DNA of 64,000 nt, taken from assembly GCF_017875275.1 (NCBI RefSeq), contig NZ_JAGGML010000001.1, positions 4,175,001 through 4,239,000 on the forward strand, read 5' to 3'. Under the pieces are notes generated by a model. That model worked only from the letters and a program-made list of their open reading frames with translations, was not told the origin of the DNA and did not search any database. The DNA is from Xanthobacter flavus (GTDB taxonomy: Bacteria > Pseudomonadota > Alphaproteobacteria > Rhizobiales > Xanthobacteraceae). Shown piece by piece: positions 53,563 through 62,728 of this stretch; position 1 is the stretch's first letter; every line of letters starts with the position of its first letter. The position numbers and the translations under genes are program-made.

Positions 53563-55020
53563 TCAGGCCACCTTCAGCACCGCCATCATGCCGGTCGCCA
53601 TGTGGTAGAGGTGGTGGCAGTGGAGGAACCATTCGCCCTTCGGCCCGGCATCGAAGGCGATGGTGACGGGCATGTGCGGCGGCACCGTCACCGTGTCGCG
53701 CACCGCCCCGGGGAAGCGCTTCCCACCTATGCCGACCACCTGGAAATGATGACCGTGCAGGTGCATGGGATGGCTCATGCCGGTGGGGTTCATGAAGGTC
53801 ATCTCCACCCGCTCTCCGGGGCTCACAACAAAGGGCTCGGCCTCGGCATGGGTCCGCCCGTTGATGGTCCAGCGGTAGCCGGCCTCCTCTCCGAGCATGA
53901 TCGGAAAGACCTTGTCGGCCCTCCGCCGCGCGAGCGGCTTGCGGGCGGAAAGGCGCGCCTCGAAGTCGAGGTCGAGCAGCCCCTGCGGACGCTGGGCGGC
54001 CTCGGGAATGCGCGGGACGGACGCCCCGGCGGTCGCGAGAACAAGGCCGGTGCGGCGCCGCGAGGCCTCCACCTGCGCCAGCACGGGGAAGGCACCGCCA
54101 CCGGCCGGAATATCCATCATCAAGTCAATGCGCTGGCCCTGCGCCAGCGGAAAGGCTTCCGCCAGAAGAGGTGCGCAGGGCACGCCATCGACCGCGATGC
54201 AGCGCGGCCAGAGGCCCGGTGCCGAGATGAAAAAGGCGGTGGCGGTGCCGCCGTTGATGATGCGCAGCCGCACCCGTCCGCCCTTCTCCACCCGCACCAC
54301 GTCGGGATCGCCGAGGGTGCGGCGGTTGGCGAGGAAGGCGTCGTAGTCCACATCATTGGCATGGGTCATCATCCCGCCGCCCATGCCGCCCATGCCGTGC
54401 CCGGAATGGTTCATTCCCGGCATGGCGATCCCGGACATGCCGTGCATGGTCCCGCCCATGCCGTGGCTGCCGTGGGTGCTGCTCCCGCCGAGACCGGCGA
54501 GGATTTCCTGCGGGCTGCGAAAGGAGAAGTCGTGCAGCATCAAGACCACGTCCTGCACGTCGCCGGCGTCGGCCTCGCGGGTGACGAGCGGCGCGGCGAG
54601 CAGTTGCTGCTCGCTCAGGGTGTGGGAATGCATCCAGTGGGTGCCGGGCGTGAGCGGGAAATCCACCTGGTCCGTCCCACCGGGCGCCAATTCACCGCCG
54701 TCGGGGCGGGCCCGGTCCTGCTCTGGCGGGGCGAAAATCTGGCCGTGCCAGTGCATCACTGCGGGGGTGTCGGAGGTGTTGAGCACGGCGCCGGAGAGGC
54801 GGTCGCCCTCCTTGGCGAAGATGCCCTCACCGGCCGGACCCTTGACGGCGAAAACCTTGGCCGCCTTGCCGTTCACGTCGATTGTGAGGCTCTCCACGGT
54901 GATGAGCGGGGCGGCGCGGACGCGGCTCCACCCGCCGGAGAAAGCGAGCGCGCCGGCGGCGGCCCCACCCGTGAGGACGGTGCGGCGGGACACGGAGGAC
55001 ATCTGCTTAGGTTGGGTCAT
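53563..55020 (-). CDS. Periplasmic multicopper oxidase (CopA/CueO-like)
   Basis: 485 residues from the ATG at 55020. A Tat signal (SSVSRRTVLTGGAAAGALAFSGG) sends the folded enzyme to the periplasm. Copper ligands are all visible: MHWHGQ, HWMHSHTLSE, the C-terminal HPMHLHGHHFQ, and HCHHLYHMATGMM with the type 1 Cys, two His and Met. A Met/His/Gly-rich loop (HGMGGTMHGMSG, GMNHSGHGMGGMGGGMM) at about residues 180-225 is typical of copper-resistance oxidases. Oxidises Cu(I) to less toxic Cu(II). In a metal operon with an RND pump and two-component system. Confidence 0.93.
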   Translation of the reverse strand: MTQPKQMSSVSRRTVLTGGAAAGALAFSGGWSRVRAAPLITVESLTIDVNGKAAKVFAVKGPAGEGIFAKEGDRLSGAVLNTSDTPAVMHWHGQIFAPPEQDRARPDGGELAPGGTDQVDFPLTPGTHWMHSHTLSEQQLLAAPLVTREADAGDVQDVVLMLHDFSFRSPQEILAGLGGSSTHGSHGMGGTMHGMSGIAMPGMNHSGHGMGGMGGGMMTHANDVDYDAFLANRRTLGDPDVVRVEKGGRVRLRIINGGTATAFFISAPGLWPRCIAVDGVPCAPLLAEAFPLAQGQRIDLMMDIPAGGGAFPVLAQVEASRRRTGLVLATAGASVPRIPEAAQRPQGLLDLDFEARLSARKPLARRRADKVFPIMLGEEAGYRWTINGRTHAEAEPFVVSPGERVEMTFMNPTGMSHPMHLHGHHFQVVGIGGKRFPGAVRDTVTVPPHMPVTIAFDAGPKGEWFLHCHHLYHMATGMMAVLKVA

Positions 55021-55073
55021 GGTCGGCCTCCTGGGTGCGTCGCCGGGCAGACGAGGCAAGGCAGGGATTGAGT

Positions 55074-55448
55074 TCAGTATTTCGCCTGGGCCGTGGTGCC
55101 ATCGGGCGCGGTGAGCTGGACGGCGCCCTTAACGCCCTTGGGCACGGCGACCGCGGCGGTCCCGGCAAGCCGGCTGCCGCCGGCGGGCGTCAGAGGGAAG
55201 CGCTGGGCCTTGCCGTCCACCAGCAGGATGGCATTGGCCTTGAAGCCGTCGGCCGGAACCGGCTTGTCGGAGCCGTCGCTGAGATAGAGCGAGACGGCAG
55301 GTGTCCCGTCGGCCACCAGTTCCGCATGATAATGCCCGGCGTCCACGCGCACGCCTCCGTGGGCGCCGGTGCCGGGCTCGTGCGCGAGCAGCGGCGTCGC
55401 GAGAAGGGGAAGAGCGATGAGGGCCGACGCAAGGGGGCGGAAGATCAT
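55074..55448 (-). CDS. Small periplasmic protein of the metal-resistance operon
   Basis: 124 residues. Signal peptide MIFRPLASALIALPLLATPLLA, then HEPGTGAHGGVRVDAGHYHAELV, a His-containing N-terminus, and a beta-rich remainder (VSLYLSDGSDKPVPADGFKA, GVKGAVQLTAPDG). It resembles small periplasmic proteins often found between CzcA/CusA-type pumps and multicopper oxidases; I do not assign a named family. The His-rich start suggests metal binding. It begins 12 bases after the pump gene. Confidence 0.72.
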   Translation of the reverse strand: MIFRPLASALIALPLLATPLLAHEPGTGAHGGVRVDAGHYHAELVADGTPAVSLYLSDGSDKPVPADGFKANAILLVDGKAQRFPLTPAGGSRLAGTAAVAVPKGVKGAVQLTAPDGTTAQAKY

Positions 55449-55460
55449 GGGGCACTCCGA

Positions 55461-58400
55461 TCAAAAGGCATCCGCACGGGCGGCGGCCGGGTTGGGGCCG
55501 GCCTCGCCCACCGCCGCCACCAGCCGCTCCAGCGGGCGGCGGCCGTAGACAAGGACGAGGACGGGGGTGAGCACGGCATCGAGCAGCGTGGCGCTGACGA
55601 GGCCGCCGAAGATGGTGACGGCCACCGGGTGCAGGATCTCCTTGCCCGGCACCTCGGCCCCGCTCATGAGCGGCAGCAAAGCGATGCCAGCGGAGGCGGC
55701 CGTCATCAGCACCGGGGTGAGCCGCTCAAGGCTCCCGCGCATGACGAGGGCCGGGCCGAAGGGCAGGCCCTCGGATATGGCGAGATTGATGATGTGGCTG
55801 ATCTTCAGGATGCCGTTGCGCGCGGCGATGCCGGTGAGCGTGACGAAGCCGATCATGCTCGCCACCGAGAGTGGCTGGCCGGCCAGCCACAAGGCCACCA
55901 CCGCGCCGATGAGGGCCAGCGGCACGCTGCCCATGATGACCAGCGCGAACAGCGCCGAGCGGTAGCGGCTGTAGAGGATGGCGAAGACCAGGAGCAGCGA
56001 CACCGCCGCGAGCGCGCCGATGGTGCGCATGGAGTCCTCCTGCGCCGCGAAGGTGCCTTCGAGGCGCGTGGACATGCCGGACGGCAAGTCCGTCGCGGCG
56101 ATGACGCGGCGCATGTCGGCGATGATGGCCGCCGTGTCGCGCCTGCCGGAGGTGTTGGCGAGCACCACGATGCGCCGGCGCCCGCCCTCGCGCAGGATCT
56201 GGTTCGGCCCGTCCGTCTCCTTCACGTCCGCCACCTGGGAGAGGGGCACCCAGCCGGATGGGGTCTCGATGAGCAGGCGGGCCAGCCCCTCGGCGCTGCG
56301 CGTTGCATCGGGCAGGCGGACCACTAGGTCGAAGCGGCGGTTGCCGTCCACGAGGGTCGAGACCACGCGCCCGTTGGAGAGTCGCGCCAGCGCGTCCGTC
56401 ACCTGTGCGGGCTGGAGGCCATGGAGGGCGGCGCGGCCGTAATCCACGCGCACCGTCACCTCCGGCACCCGCACCTGCCGCTCCACCTGCAGGTCGACGA
56501 GGCCGGGAATGGCGCCGAGGCGCTGGCGCAGGCTTTCCGCCGTTGCGCGCAAGGTGTCGAGGTCGTCGCCGAACAGCTTCAGGGCGATCTCGGCCCGCAC
56601 GCCGGAGAGCATGTGGTCCAGCCGGTGGGAGATGGGCTGGCCCACGTTGAAGGACGCCGGCAGAACGGCGAGGCGGTCGCGGATATCCGCCGTGATCTCG
56701 GCCCGGCTTCGGGCGGAGGGCCGCAGGTCCACCTCGATCTCGGAGGCGTGCACGCCCTCCGCATGTTCGTCCAGCTCCGCCCGGCCGGTGCGGCGGGCCA
56801 CCGCCTTCACTTCCGGCACGTCCAGGATCAGCGTCTCGGCAACAAGCCCCATGCGGTGGCTCTCGGCCAGCGAGAGGCCGGGGCGGAACGACATGGAAAT
56901 GGTGAGCGAGCCCTCGTTGAACGGCGGCAGGAAGGCGCGCGGCAGGCCCGTGGCGGCGGCCAGCGCAGCGACGAACAGGAGGGCGGTTCCCACCATCACC
57001 AGGCGCGGGTGGCGGAAGGCGGTGGAGAGCAACGCCGCGTAGCCGCCCTTCAGCATCCGCACCAGCGCGCCGTCCCTTTCCGCATGGCGGCTGAGGGCCG
57101 GCAGCAGGTAGAAGGCGAGCACCGGCGTGAGCGTGATGGAGGTCAGAAGGCTCGCGAGGATGGAGACGATATAGGCCTGCCCCAGCGGGGCGAACAGCCG
57201 CCCCTCGATGCCCGGCAGGGCGAACAGTGGCACGAACACCAATACGATGATGAGGGTCGCGTAGACGATGCCGGAGCGCACCTCCCGGCTCGCCGCCACC
57301 ACCACGTCGAACACGGGACGGGGCACGGCTGCGGCGGCATTCTCGCGCAGCCGGCGGAAGATGTTCTCCACATCCACCACCGCATCGTCCACCAATTCGC
57401 CGATAGCGATGGCGAGGCCGCCCAGCGTCATGGTGTTGATGGAGAGGCCGAAGGCGTGGAACACGATCGCGGTGGCCAGGATCGACACCGGGATGGCGGT
57501 GAGCGAGATGACGGTTGTGCGCCAGTTGAGAAGAAACAGGAACAGCACCACGGCCACCACCGCCATGGCCTCCAGCAGCACCTTCTCCACATTGCCGATG
57601 GAGGCGGCGATGAAGTCCGCCTGCCGGAACACGGGCGGGGAGATGCGGATGCCGTCGGGCAGCGTGCGGTTGAGGTCGGCCACCGCCTCTTCCACCGCAT
57701 TGGTGATGGCCAGGGTGTCGGCTTCCGGCTGCTTCTCCACCGAGAGGATCACAGCAGGCCGGCCCATATAGCCGGCATCGCCGCGCTTCAGCCGCGCCGC
57801 GTAGTCCACCTGCGCGATCTGATGGAGGAAGACGGTGCCGCCGGCGGGGCGCGGCAGGACGAGGGTCTTCAGGTCGTCCAGGCTCAGGGTGCGGGCGATA
57901 TTGCGGATGAGGAACTCCCGCCCGCTTTGGTCGGCGAAGCCGCCGCCGGAATTGGTCCCGAATTGGGCGAGCGCCTTTTCCAGCGCATCGAGCGTAATGC
58001 CGTAGGCGCGCATGGCGGAAACGTCCGGCGAGACGCGGAACTGCCGCACCTCCCCGCCCATGGGGATGACCTGCGCAATGCCGGGGATGGCGAGGAGGCG
58101 CGGGCGGATGACGAAGTCCGCCGCCTCCCGCACCGCCATGGGCGATGCGGTGTCGCTGGTGACGGCGAACATCAGGACCTGGCCCATGATGGAGCTGATG
58201 GGGCCCATCTGCGGGGAGACGTTCGCCGGCAGCCGGTCCCGCACGAGGGCGAGGCGCTCGGCGATCTGCTGGCGGTTGCGGAAGATGTCGGTGCCGAAGT
58301 CGAATTCCACATAGACGACCGAGAGGCCGACCCCGGACACCGAGCGCAGGCGGACGAGGCCGGGCAGGCCGTTCATGGCCGTTTCCAGCGGGAAGGTGAC

Positions 58401-58592
58401 GAGTTGCTCCACTTCGGCGGGGGCGAGGCCATCCGCCTCGGTCATGATGGTGACGGTGGGCCGGTTGAGGTCCGGCAGCACGTCCACCGGCAGCCGCGTG
58501 ACCGCATAGGCGCCGTAGACCACCAGAACGAGCGCGAGTGCGAGCACCAGCAGGCGGTTACGCAAGGACTGGGTGACGAGGACCGTGAACAT
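55461..58592 (-). CDS. Heavy-metal efflux RND pump (CzcA/CusA family)
   Basis: 1043 residues, normal for HME-RND. Twelve membrane helices in two halves with two large periplasmic loops. The N-terminus has LVVYGAYAVTRLPVDVLPDLNRPTV; the helix-4 block reads ELVDDAVVDVENIFRRLREN, carrying the paired acidic residues of the proton path. DFGTDIFRNRQQIAERL is also typical. Proton-driven export of Cu(I)/Ag(I) or Zn/Co/Ni; the multicopper oxidase next door argues for copper. No outer-membrane factor gene is in the window. Confidence 0.93.
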   Translation of the reverse strand: MFTVLVTQSLRNRLLVLALALVLVVYGAYAVTRLPVDVLPDLNRPTVTIMTEADGLAPAEVEQLVTFPLETAMNGLPGLVRLRSVSGVGLSVVYVEFDFGTDIFRNRQQIAERLALVRDRLPANVSPQMGPISSIMGQVLMFAVTSDTASPMAVREAADFVIRPRLLAIPGIAQVIPMGGEVRQFRVSPDVSAMRAYGITLDALEKALAQFGTNSGGGFADQSGREFLIRNIARTLSLDDLKTLVLPRPAGGTVFLHQIAQVDYAARLKRGDAGYMGRPAVILSVEKQPEADTLAITNAVEEAVADLNRTLPDGIRISPPVFRQADFIAASIGNVEKVLLEAMAVVAVVLFLFLLNWRTTVISLTAIPVSILATAIVFHAFGLSINTMTLGGLAIAIGELVDDAVVDVENIFRRLRENAAAAVPRPVFDVVVAASREVRSGIVYATLIIVLVFVPLFALPGIEGRLFAPLGQAYIVSILASLLTSITLTPVLAFYLLPALSRHAERDGALVRMLKGGYAALLSTAFRHPRLVMVGTALLFVAALAAATGLPRAFLPPFNEGSLTISMSFRPGLSLAESHRMGLVAETLILDVPEVKAVARRTGRAELDEHAEGVHASEIEVDLRPSARSRAEITADIRDRLAVLPASFNVGQPISHRLDHMLSGVRAEIALKLFGDDLDTLRATAESLRQRLGAIPGLVDLQVERQVRVPEVTVRVDYGRAALHGLQPAQVTDALARLSNGRVVSTLVDGNRRFDLVVRLPDATRSAEGLARLLIETPSGWVPLSQVADVKETDGPNQILREGGRRRIVVLANTSGRRDTAAIIADMRRVIAATDLPSGMSTRLEGTFAAQEDSMRTIGALAAVSLLLVFAILYSRYRSALFALVIMGSVPLALIGAVVALWLAGQPLSVASMIGFVTLTGIAARNGILKISHIINLAISEGLPFGPALVMRGSLERLTPVLMTAASAGIALLPLMSGAEVPGKEILHPVAVTIFGGLVSATLLDAVLTPVLVLVYGRRPLERLVAAVGEAGPNPAAARADAF

Positions 58593-58600
58593 CGCGGGCC

Positions 58601-60241
58601 TCAGCGGATCTGGTCGAGGAGTTCGGCGCCGTCGGTGACCACGCGCTGGCCGGGGGAGAGGCCCGCCACCACCAGCACGCTGGACGCGTCGAGGGGCTCG
58701 GTCTTAACCTCCAGAGAGACGAAGCGCTCGGCACTGAGGTGCGCATAGACGATGGATTGGCCGTTCGCCCCGCGCACCACCGCAGAGCGGGGGATCGCGA
58801 TGCCAATGCGCGGGGCGCCGGCCTCCGCGAAGACCGTCAGGAACTGGCCTGGGCGCAGCTCCCCGGTATTCGAGGCGACGGAAAACAGGAGGGGAAGGGC
58901 CTGTGCCCGGTCGGATATCCCCGCGCCCACGAAGGCGAGGGCCACGCTCCGCCCGTCGGAGAGGCGGCCTGTGGCACCGGACCGCCCGGCATCCGGCGAG
59001 AAGCCGAGCGCCTCCACCCACAGCCGGCCGGGATCGACAATGCGGAAGACGACCGTGTTCGGATCGGCCATCTGCCCCGCCACGGCATCGGCGGCGGCGA
59101 TGACGCCGGATACCGGCGCGCGCAGGGCCTCCGGCTCGCGCTGCACCCGCTCCAGCCGGGCGCGGCGGGTCTGAAGACCCTTCAGCTCGATTTCCGCTTC
59201 CTCCACCTCGCGGCGGGTGACGGCATTGGGAATGGCGGACAGCCGCTCGTAGCGGCGCTTCACGATGGCGATCTGCTGGTCCAGTTCGTAGCCCTGCTGC
59301 TCCAGGTCCTTGAGGTCGGAGGCGCCGATGGGCGGATGCACATAAGCGAGGATCTCGCCAGCCGCGACCTTCGTGCCGAGGGGCTTGAAGCCACCTTCCG
59401 GCGGCGCGAGGCGCCCGCCCACGGCGGTCTGGACGAGGCCGCTGGCATTGGCGTCCGGCACCACGCGGCCGGGCAGCTCGACGGTGCCGGCAAAGGTGCC
59501 TGCGGCGGTGACGAGGGTGCGCACGCCAAGGAGGCGCTGGGTGGGCTTGGGCACGATCACCGAGCCGTCGGGGAGGCGCTGAGCGGCATCGCGGGCGGGG
59601 GGCTGCGTGTCCGCAGCCCATGCCCCCTGCGGGACGCCGGCAAGCGCGACGCCGAGCGAACCGAGCATGAGGAGCGCGCCCGCCCGCCGCCGGGACATGG
59701 CCAGCGCCCCGGCCAGGAAGCCGATGAGGAGGCCCGCCAGAATGCCCGCGAGGAGGTCCGCCCGCAGCCCGCCGAGCTGCGCCAGCACCGCCGGGGCTTG
59801 CGTCTCGGACGGTGTCGGAGCGGCAGGTATGGTCAAGGTGGCGGCAAGGACGTCCACCATGTCGCCGGCCGTAACGGTGAAGGCAAGGTCGTGCGCGCCC
59901 GGCTTCGCTGCGAAGGGAGCCGGCAGCACATAGTCGCCCGGCCCGGCGGGCTTTGCCGTTCGCGATCCTCCAGGCGTATCGACCTCGATGGTGGCGCCTT
60001 CCACGGGCGCGTTGTCGGCGAAGCGGTCGAGGTGGATGGTGAGGGTGCCCTCGCGCAGCACCGCCACCAGCTCGAAATCGGCCGAGGCCGCCTCGGCGCG
60101 GGGGGCGAGCGTCGTCAGCGGGGGCGGCGGGGGCGCACCGTGGTCGTGGCCTTCGTGGGCCGCAGCGGGGCCGGACAGCACCGCGCCGGCGAGAAGCCCG
60201 CACAGGCCGAACACGGCTTTCCGCAAGAAATGGCGCCCCAT
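58601..60241 (-). CDS. RND periplasmic adaptor with an extra N-terminal periplasmic domain and membrane spans
   Basis: 546 residues, longer than the 350-450 usual for CusB/CzcB adaptors. Order: signal peptide; metal-binding-like stretch AAHEGHDHGAPPPPP (about residues 27-41); a beta-sandwich-like domain (about 55-145) with FELVAVLREGTLTIHLDRF and VEGATIEVDTPGG; two hydrophobic helices (about 160-215, LLAGILAGLLIGFLAGALAM); then the HlyD-type adaptor (about 240-546, with lipoyl-like and coiled-coil hairpin GYELDQQIAIVKRRYERL, ending SPGQRVVTDGAELL). This looks like fusion of a metal-sensing periplasmic protein to an adaptor. It is 8 bases upstream of the pump gene. Confidence 0.85.
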   Translation of the reverse strand: MGRHFLRKAVFGLCGLLAGAVLSGPAAAHEGHDHGAPPPPPLTTLAPRAEAASADFELVAVLREGTLTIHLDRFADNAPVEGATIEVDTPGGSRTAKPAGPGDYVLPAPFAAKPGAHDLAFTVTAGDMVDVLAATLTIPAAPTPSETQAPAVLAQLGGLRADLLAGILAGLLIGFLAGALAMSRRRAGALLMLGSLGVALAGVPQGAWAADTQPPARDAAQRLPDGSVIVPKPTQRLLGVRTLVTAAGTFAGTVELPGRVVPDANASGLVQTAVGGRLAPPEGGFKPLGTKVAAGEILAYVHPPIGASDLKDLEQQGYELDQQIAIVKRRYERLSAIPNAVTRREVEEAEIELKGLQTRRARLERVQREPEALRAPVSGVIAAADAVAGQMADPNTVVFRIVDPGRLWVEALGFSPDAGRSGATGRLSDGRSVALAFVGAGISDRAQALPLLFSVASNTGELRPGQFLTVFAEAGAPRIGIAIPRSAVVRGANGQSIVYAHLSAERFVSLEVKTEPLDASSVLVVAGLSPGQRVVTDGAELLDQIR

Positions 60242-60319
60242 GCCTCAACCCGTCCGCTGCCGATTCCGGTAGCGGAGAGCGATAGCGTGCGGCGCGTCAC
60301 GCCGCGTATCGCTTCTGTA

Positions 60320-61642
60320 TCAGTTTGTTTCAGCCTGGACCTTGGGCAGGCGCACCATGGCGACGAGGCCGCCGCCGGGGGCGTTGGCGAGGGCCAGCGT
60401 TCCTCCATGCGCCTCGGCCACCGCATGCGCGATGGTGAGGCCGAGCCCGACGCCTCCAGTGGCGCGGCTGCGCGAGGCCTCAAGCCGCACGAAGGGCTCA
60501 AGCACGGCGGCCAGTTGGTCCTCTGGAATCCCCGCTCCCTCGTCCCGCACCGTCAGGACGGTATCGGATTCCTCGTCCATGATGGACACATGCGCGGAGC
60601 CGCCATAGGCGAGCGCGTTTTCCACCAGATTGCCCACCATCCGCTTCAGGCTGACGAGCCGCCCTGCGACGACCAGGCGCGGCGGGGCCGAAAGATCGGC
60701 CCGCAGGCCCCGGTCCCGCGCGTCGTCCACGATGGTTTCCACCAAAGCCACAAGATCGAGCGGCCGCACCGGCTCTTCGCTCGCCTCGCCCCGCAGGTAG
60801 GAAAGTGTGGCCTCGACCATCTGCTCCATCTCCGCGACATCCCCTGCGATGGCGTCGCGCAGCGCCGGGTCGCTCACATCCTCGAGGCGGAAGCGCAGAC
60901 GCGTCATGGGCGTGCGCAGATCGTGGGAGACGGCCGCGAGGGCCTGGGTGCGCCGCTCGACCAGTCCCGCGATGCGCGCCTGCATGCCGTTGAAGGCATG
61001 GGCCAGCTCCCTCACCTCTTTCGGTCCCGTCTCGGGCAGGTGAATGCGCGCCGCGTCCGGTGGCAGGGCCGCGACGGTGCGCGCCATGGCCCGCAAAGGC
61101 CGCGTGAGCCACGCGGCAATGGCGAGGGACAGGAGCAGCACCCCCGCCGCCATCAGCGTGGTGGAGAGCAGGGAGCCGTGCCCCCCGGCGGTCTGCGGCA
61201 CCGAGGCAAACAGGCGCACGTTCAGCCAGCTCCCGTCGGGCAGGCGCACGGCCACGAGGCTGAGGTGCGGATCGGGCCCGGCGCCAACCAGAATGTCCGC
61301 TGCGGCAAGGTCCGGTGCGAGCGCGCGCACCTCGGCGGCGAGGCGTTGGGCGGATGGGTCAGCGTGGGGCCCCGTCGCGGCCATGGCCTCGCGGCCCCAA
61401 TGGGCATCGATGGCGCCGCCGGAAAGCGCATGGGCCACGTCCTCGCGCTGGCCCGGCGGCGTCGCGGCGAGCGACCGGCGCAGCGCCACGACCTGATCTG
61501 CGAGGCGGACGGCATGTGCCGCATGGCGCTCGCGCTCGATGGCGTGCTCGTAGGTCCACAGGCTCAGCACATGGACGACGACGATTCCGAGCACGGCCAC
61601 GACTGCGGTCCGCAGGGCGAGACTGTCGATGGCGCGGATCAT
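60320..61642 (-). CDS. Sensor histidine kinase (CusS/EnvZ-like class)
   Basis: 440 residues from the ATG at 61642, overlapping the regulator stop (ATGA). One helix near the N-terminus (about 12-30), a periplasmic sensor of about 140 residues, a second helix (about 170-190), HAMP, then the H-box AVSHDLRTPMTRLRF. N-box NLVENALAYG, G1 DEGAGIPED and G2 GGVGLGLTIAHAV are all present. It probably senses periplasmic metal and controls the downstream pump and oxidase genes, all on the same strand after it. Confidence 0.93.
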   Translation of the reverse strand: MIRAIDSLALRTAVVAVLGIVVVHVLSLWTYEHAIERERHAAHAVRLADQVVALRRSLAATPPGQREDVAHALSGGAIDAHWGREAMAATGPHADPSAQRLAAEVRALAPDLAAADILVGAGPDPHLSLVAVRLPDGSWLNVRLFASVPQTAGGHGSLLSTTLMAAGVLLLSLAIAAWLTRPLRAMARTVAALPPDAARIHLPETGPKEVRELAHAFNGMQARIAGLVERRTQALAAVSHDLRTPMTRLRFRLEDVSDPALRDAIAGDVAEMEQMVEATLSYLRGEASEEPVRPLDLVALVETIVDDARDRGLRADLSAPPRLVVAGRLVSLKRMVGNLVENALAYGGSAHVSIMDEESDTVLTVRDEGAGIPEDQLAAVLEPFVRLEASRSRATGGVGLGLTIAHAVAEAHGGTLALANAPGGGLVAMVRLPKVQAETN

Positions 61643-62361
61643 GAGCGCGCCACCTCCGGGACGAAGAAATAGCCGGTCCCGCGCACCGTCTTGACCATCT
61701 CCGGCCCGCCGCTCGAATCGAGCTTCCTGCGCAGCCGGCTCACCTGGATATCGATCGCCCGGTCGAAGCCGGTGGCGATGCGGTTCTTGGCCGCGTCCAT
61801 CAACTGGTCGCGCGTCAGCACCCGCTGGGGGTGTTCGAGGAAGGTCAGCAGCAGGTCGTATTCGCCGGTGGAGAGATCGACGATGGCGCCTCCCGGATTG
61901 GTCAGCTCCCGCCGCCGGGTATCGAGCGTCCAGCCGGAGAAGGCGAGCCGCCCGCCGCTCGCCGCGCCCGCTCCCGTGCCGGTCCCTTGGGGCTGCATAC
62001 GCCGCAGCACCGCATGGATGCGGGCGAGCAGCTCGCGCGGGTTGAAGGGCTTCGCCAGGTAATCGTCGGCACCCAGCTCCAGCCCGACGATCCGGTCCAC
62101 ATCGCTGCCGCGGGCGGTCAGCATGATGATGGGCACACTCGAGGTGCGGCGGATGTCCCGGCACAAATCGAGCCCGCTCACCCCCGGCAGCATGACGTCG
62201 AGAATCACGAGGTCCACCGTGCCGGCGGCCATCGCCTCCCGCATCTCGCGGGCATCGTGCGCGGCCGTGACCTTGTGCCCGTGCTCGCGCAGGAACTTGC
62301 CGGCCAGGCGCCGGATCTCGGCATCGTCGTCAACGATGAGGATGTGGCCTTCGGGGGACAC
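61639..62361 (-). CDS. OmpR/PhoB-family response regulator (metal-response type)
   Basis: 240 residues. Receiver domain with the phosphoacceptor Asp in LVILDVMLPGVSG and a Lys in LAKPFNPREL, then a winged-helix DNA-binding domain (LSTGEYDLLLTFLEHPQRVLTRDQLMDA, ending VRGTGYFFVPE). First gene of the leftward metal operon and translationally coupled to its kinase, as in CusRS/CopRS pairs. Confidence 0.94.
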   Translation of the reverse strand: MSPEGHILIVDDDAEIRRLAGKFLREHGHKVTAAHDAREMREAMAAGTVDLVILDVMLPGVSGLDLCRDIRRTSSVPIIMLTARGSDVDRIVGLELGADDYLAKPFNPRELLARIHAVLRRMQPQGTGTGAGAASGGRLAFSGWTLDTRRRELTNPGGAIVDLSTGEYDLLLTFLEHPQRVLTRDQLMDAAKNRIATGFDRAIDIQVSRLRRKLDSSGGPEMVKTVRGTGYFFVPEVARS

Positions 62362-62728
62362 GGTCGCTCGCTCCTCGGAGCCGCATTTCTATAGCTTCGA
62401 CGAGCCTTCGCAACCGTCATCACGCCGGAGGTATGCGTCGGTGTCGGTGGGGCGGAAGGGTGACGACCTATGAGGGCGGTCTGCCGGTTCCGTTCGCCCC
62501 AGTGTCAGGGCTTGAGGCGGACGCGCCAAGCTACCATGGAAAAGCAGCTGCCGGCGCCCGGCGTCCCGGACGCCGGCCGAAGTGCTTCAAGTCAGTTCCG
62601 CTTCGCGGATCGCGCCCGCCATAGCCTGCGCGCTGGCTGCGTAGGTTCGGCGCGCAGATCAGTCTCACCGAAGTGCAGGCTCTTCAGCTTGCCTGGAGCA
62701 GATCGAACTCGCTGCTGCCGCCCTGCTC
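62362..62728. other. Gene-free gap between the metal operon and the TonB receptor
   Basis: No convincing ORF on either strand. A strong hairpin (CCGGCGTC-CCG-GACGCCGG, near 62558-62576) without a T-run lies about 150 bases past the receptor stop and may be a transcript end for it. The promoter of the two-component operon should lie within the first 100 bases. Confidence 0.5.

Noticed and set aside
58739-61672. Long plus-strand ORF (over 970 codons) across the adaptor and kinase genes
   Set aside because: Antisense to two genes with complete family motifs; composition typical of a reverse-frame shadow, with no domain visible.
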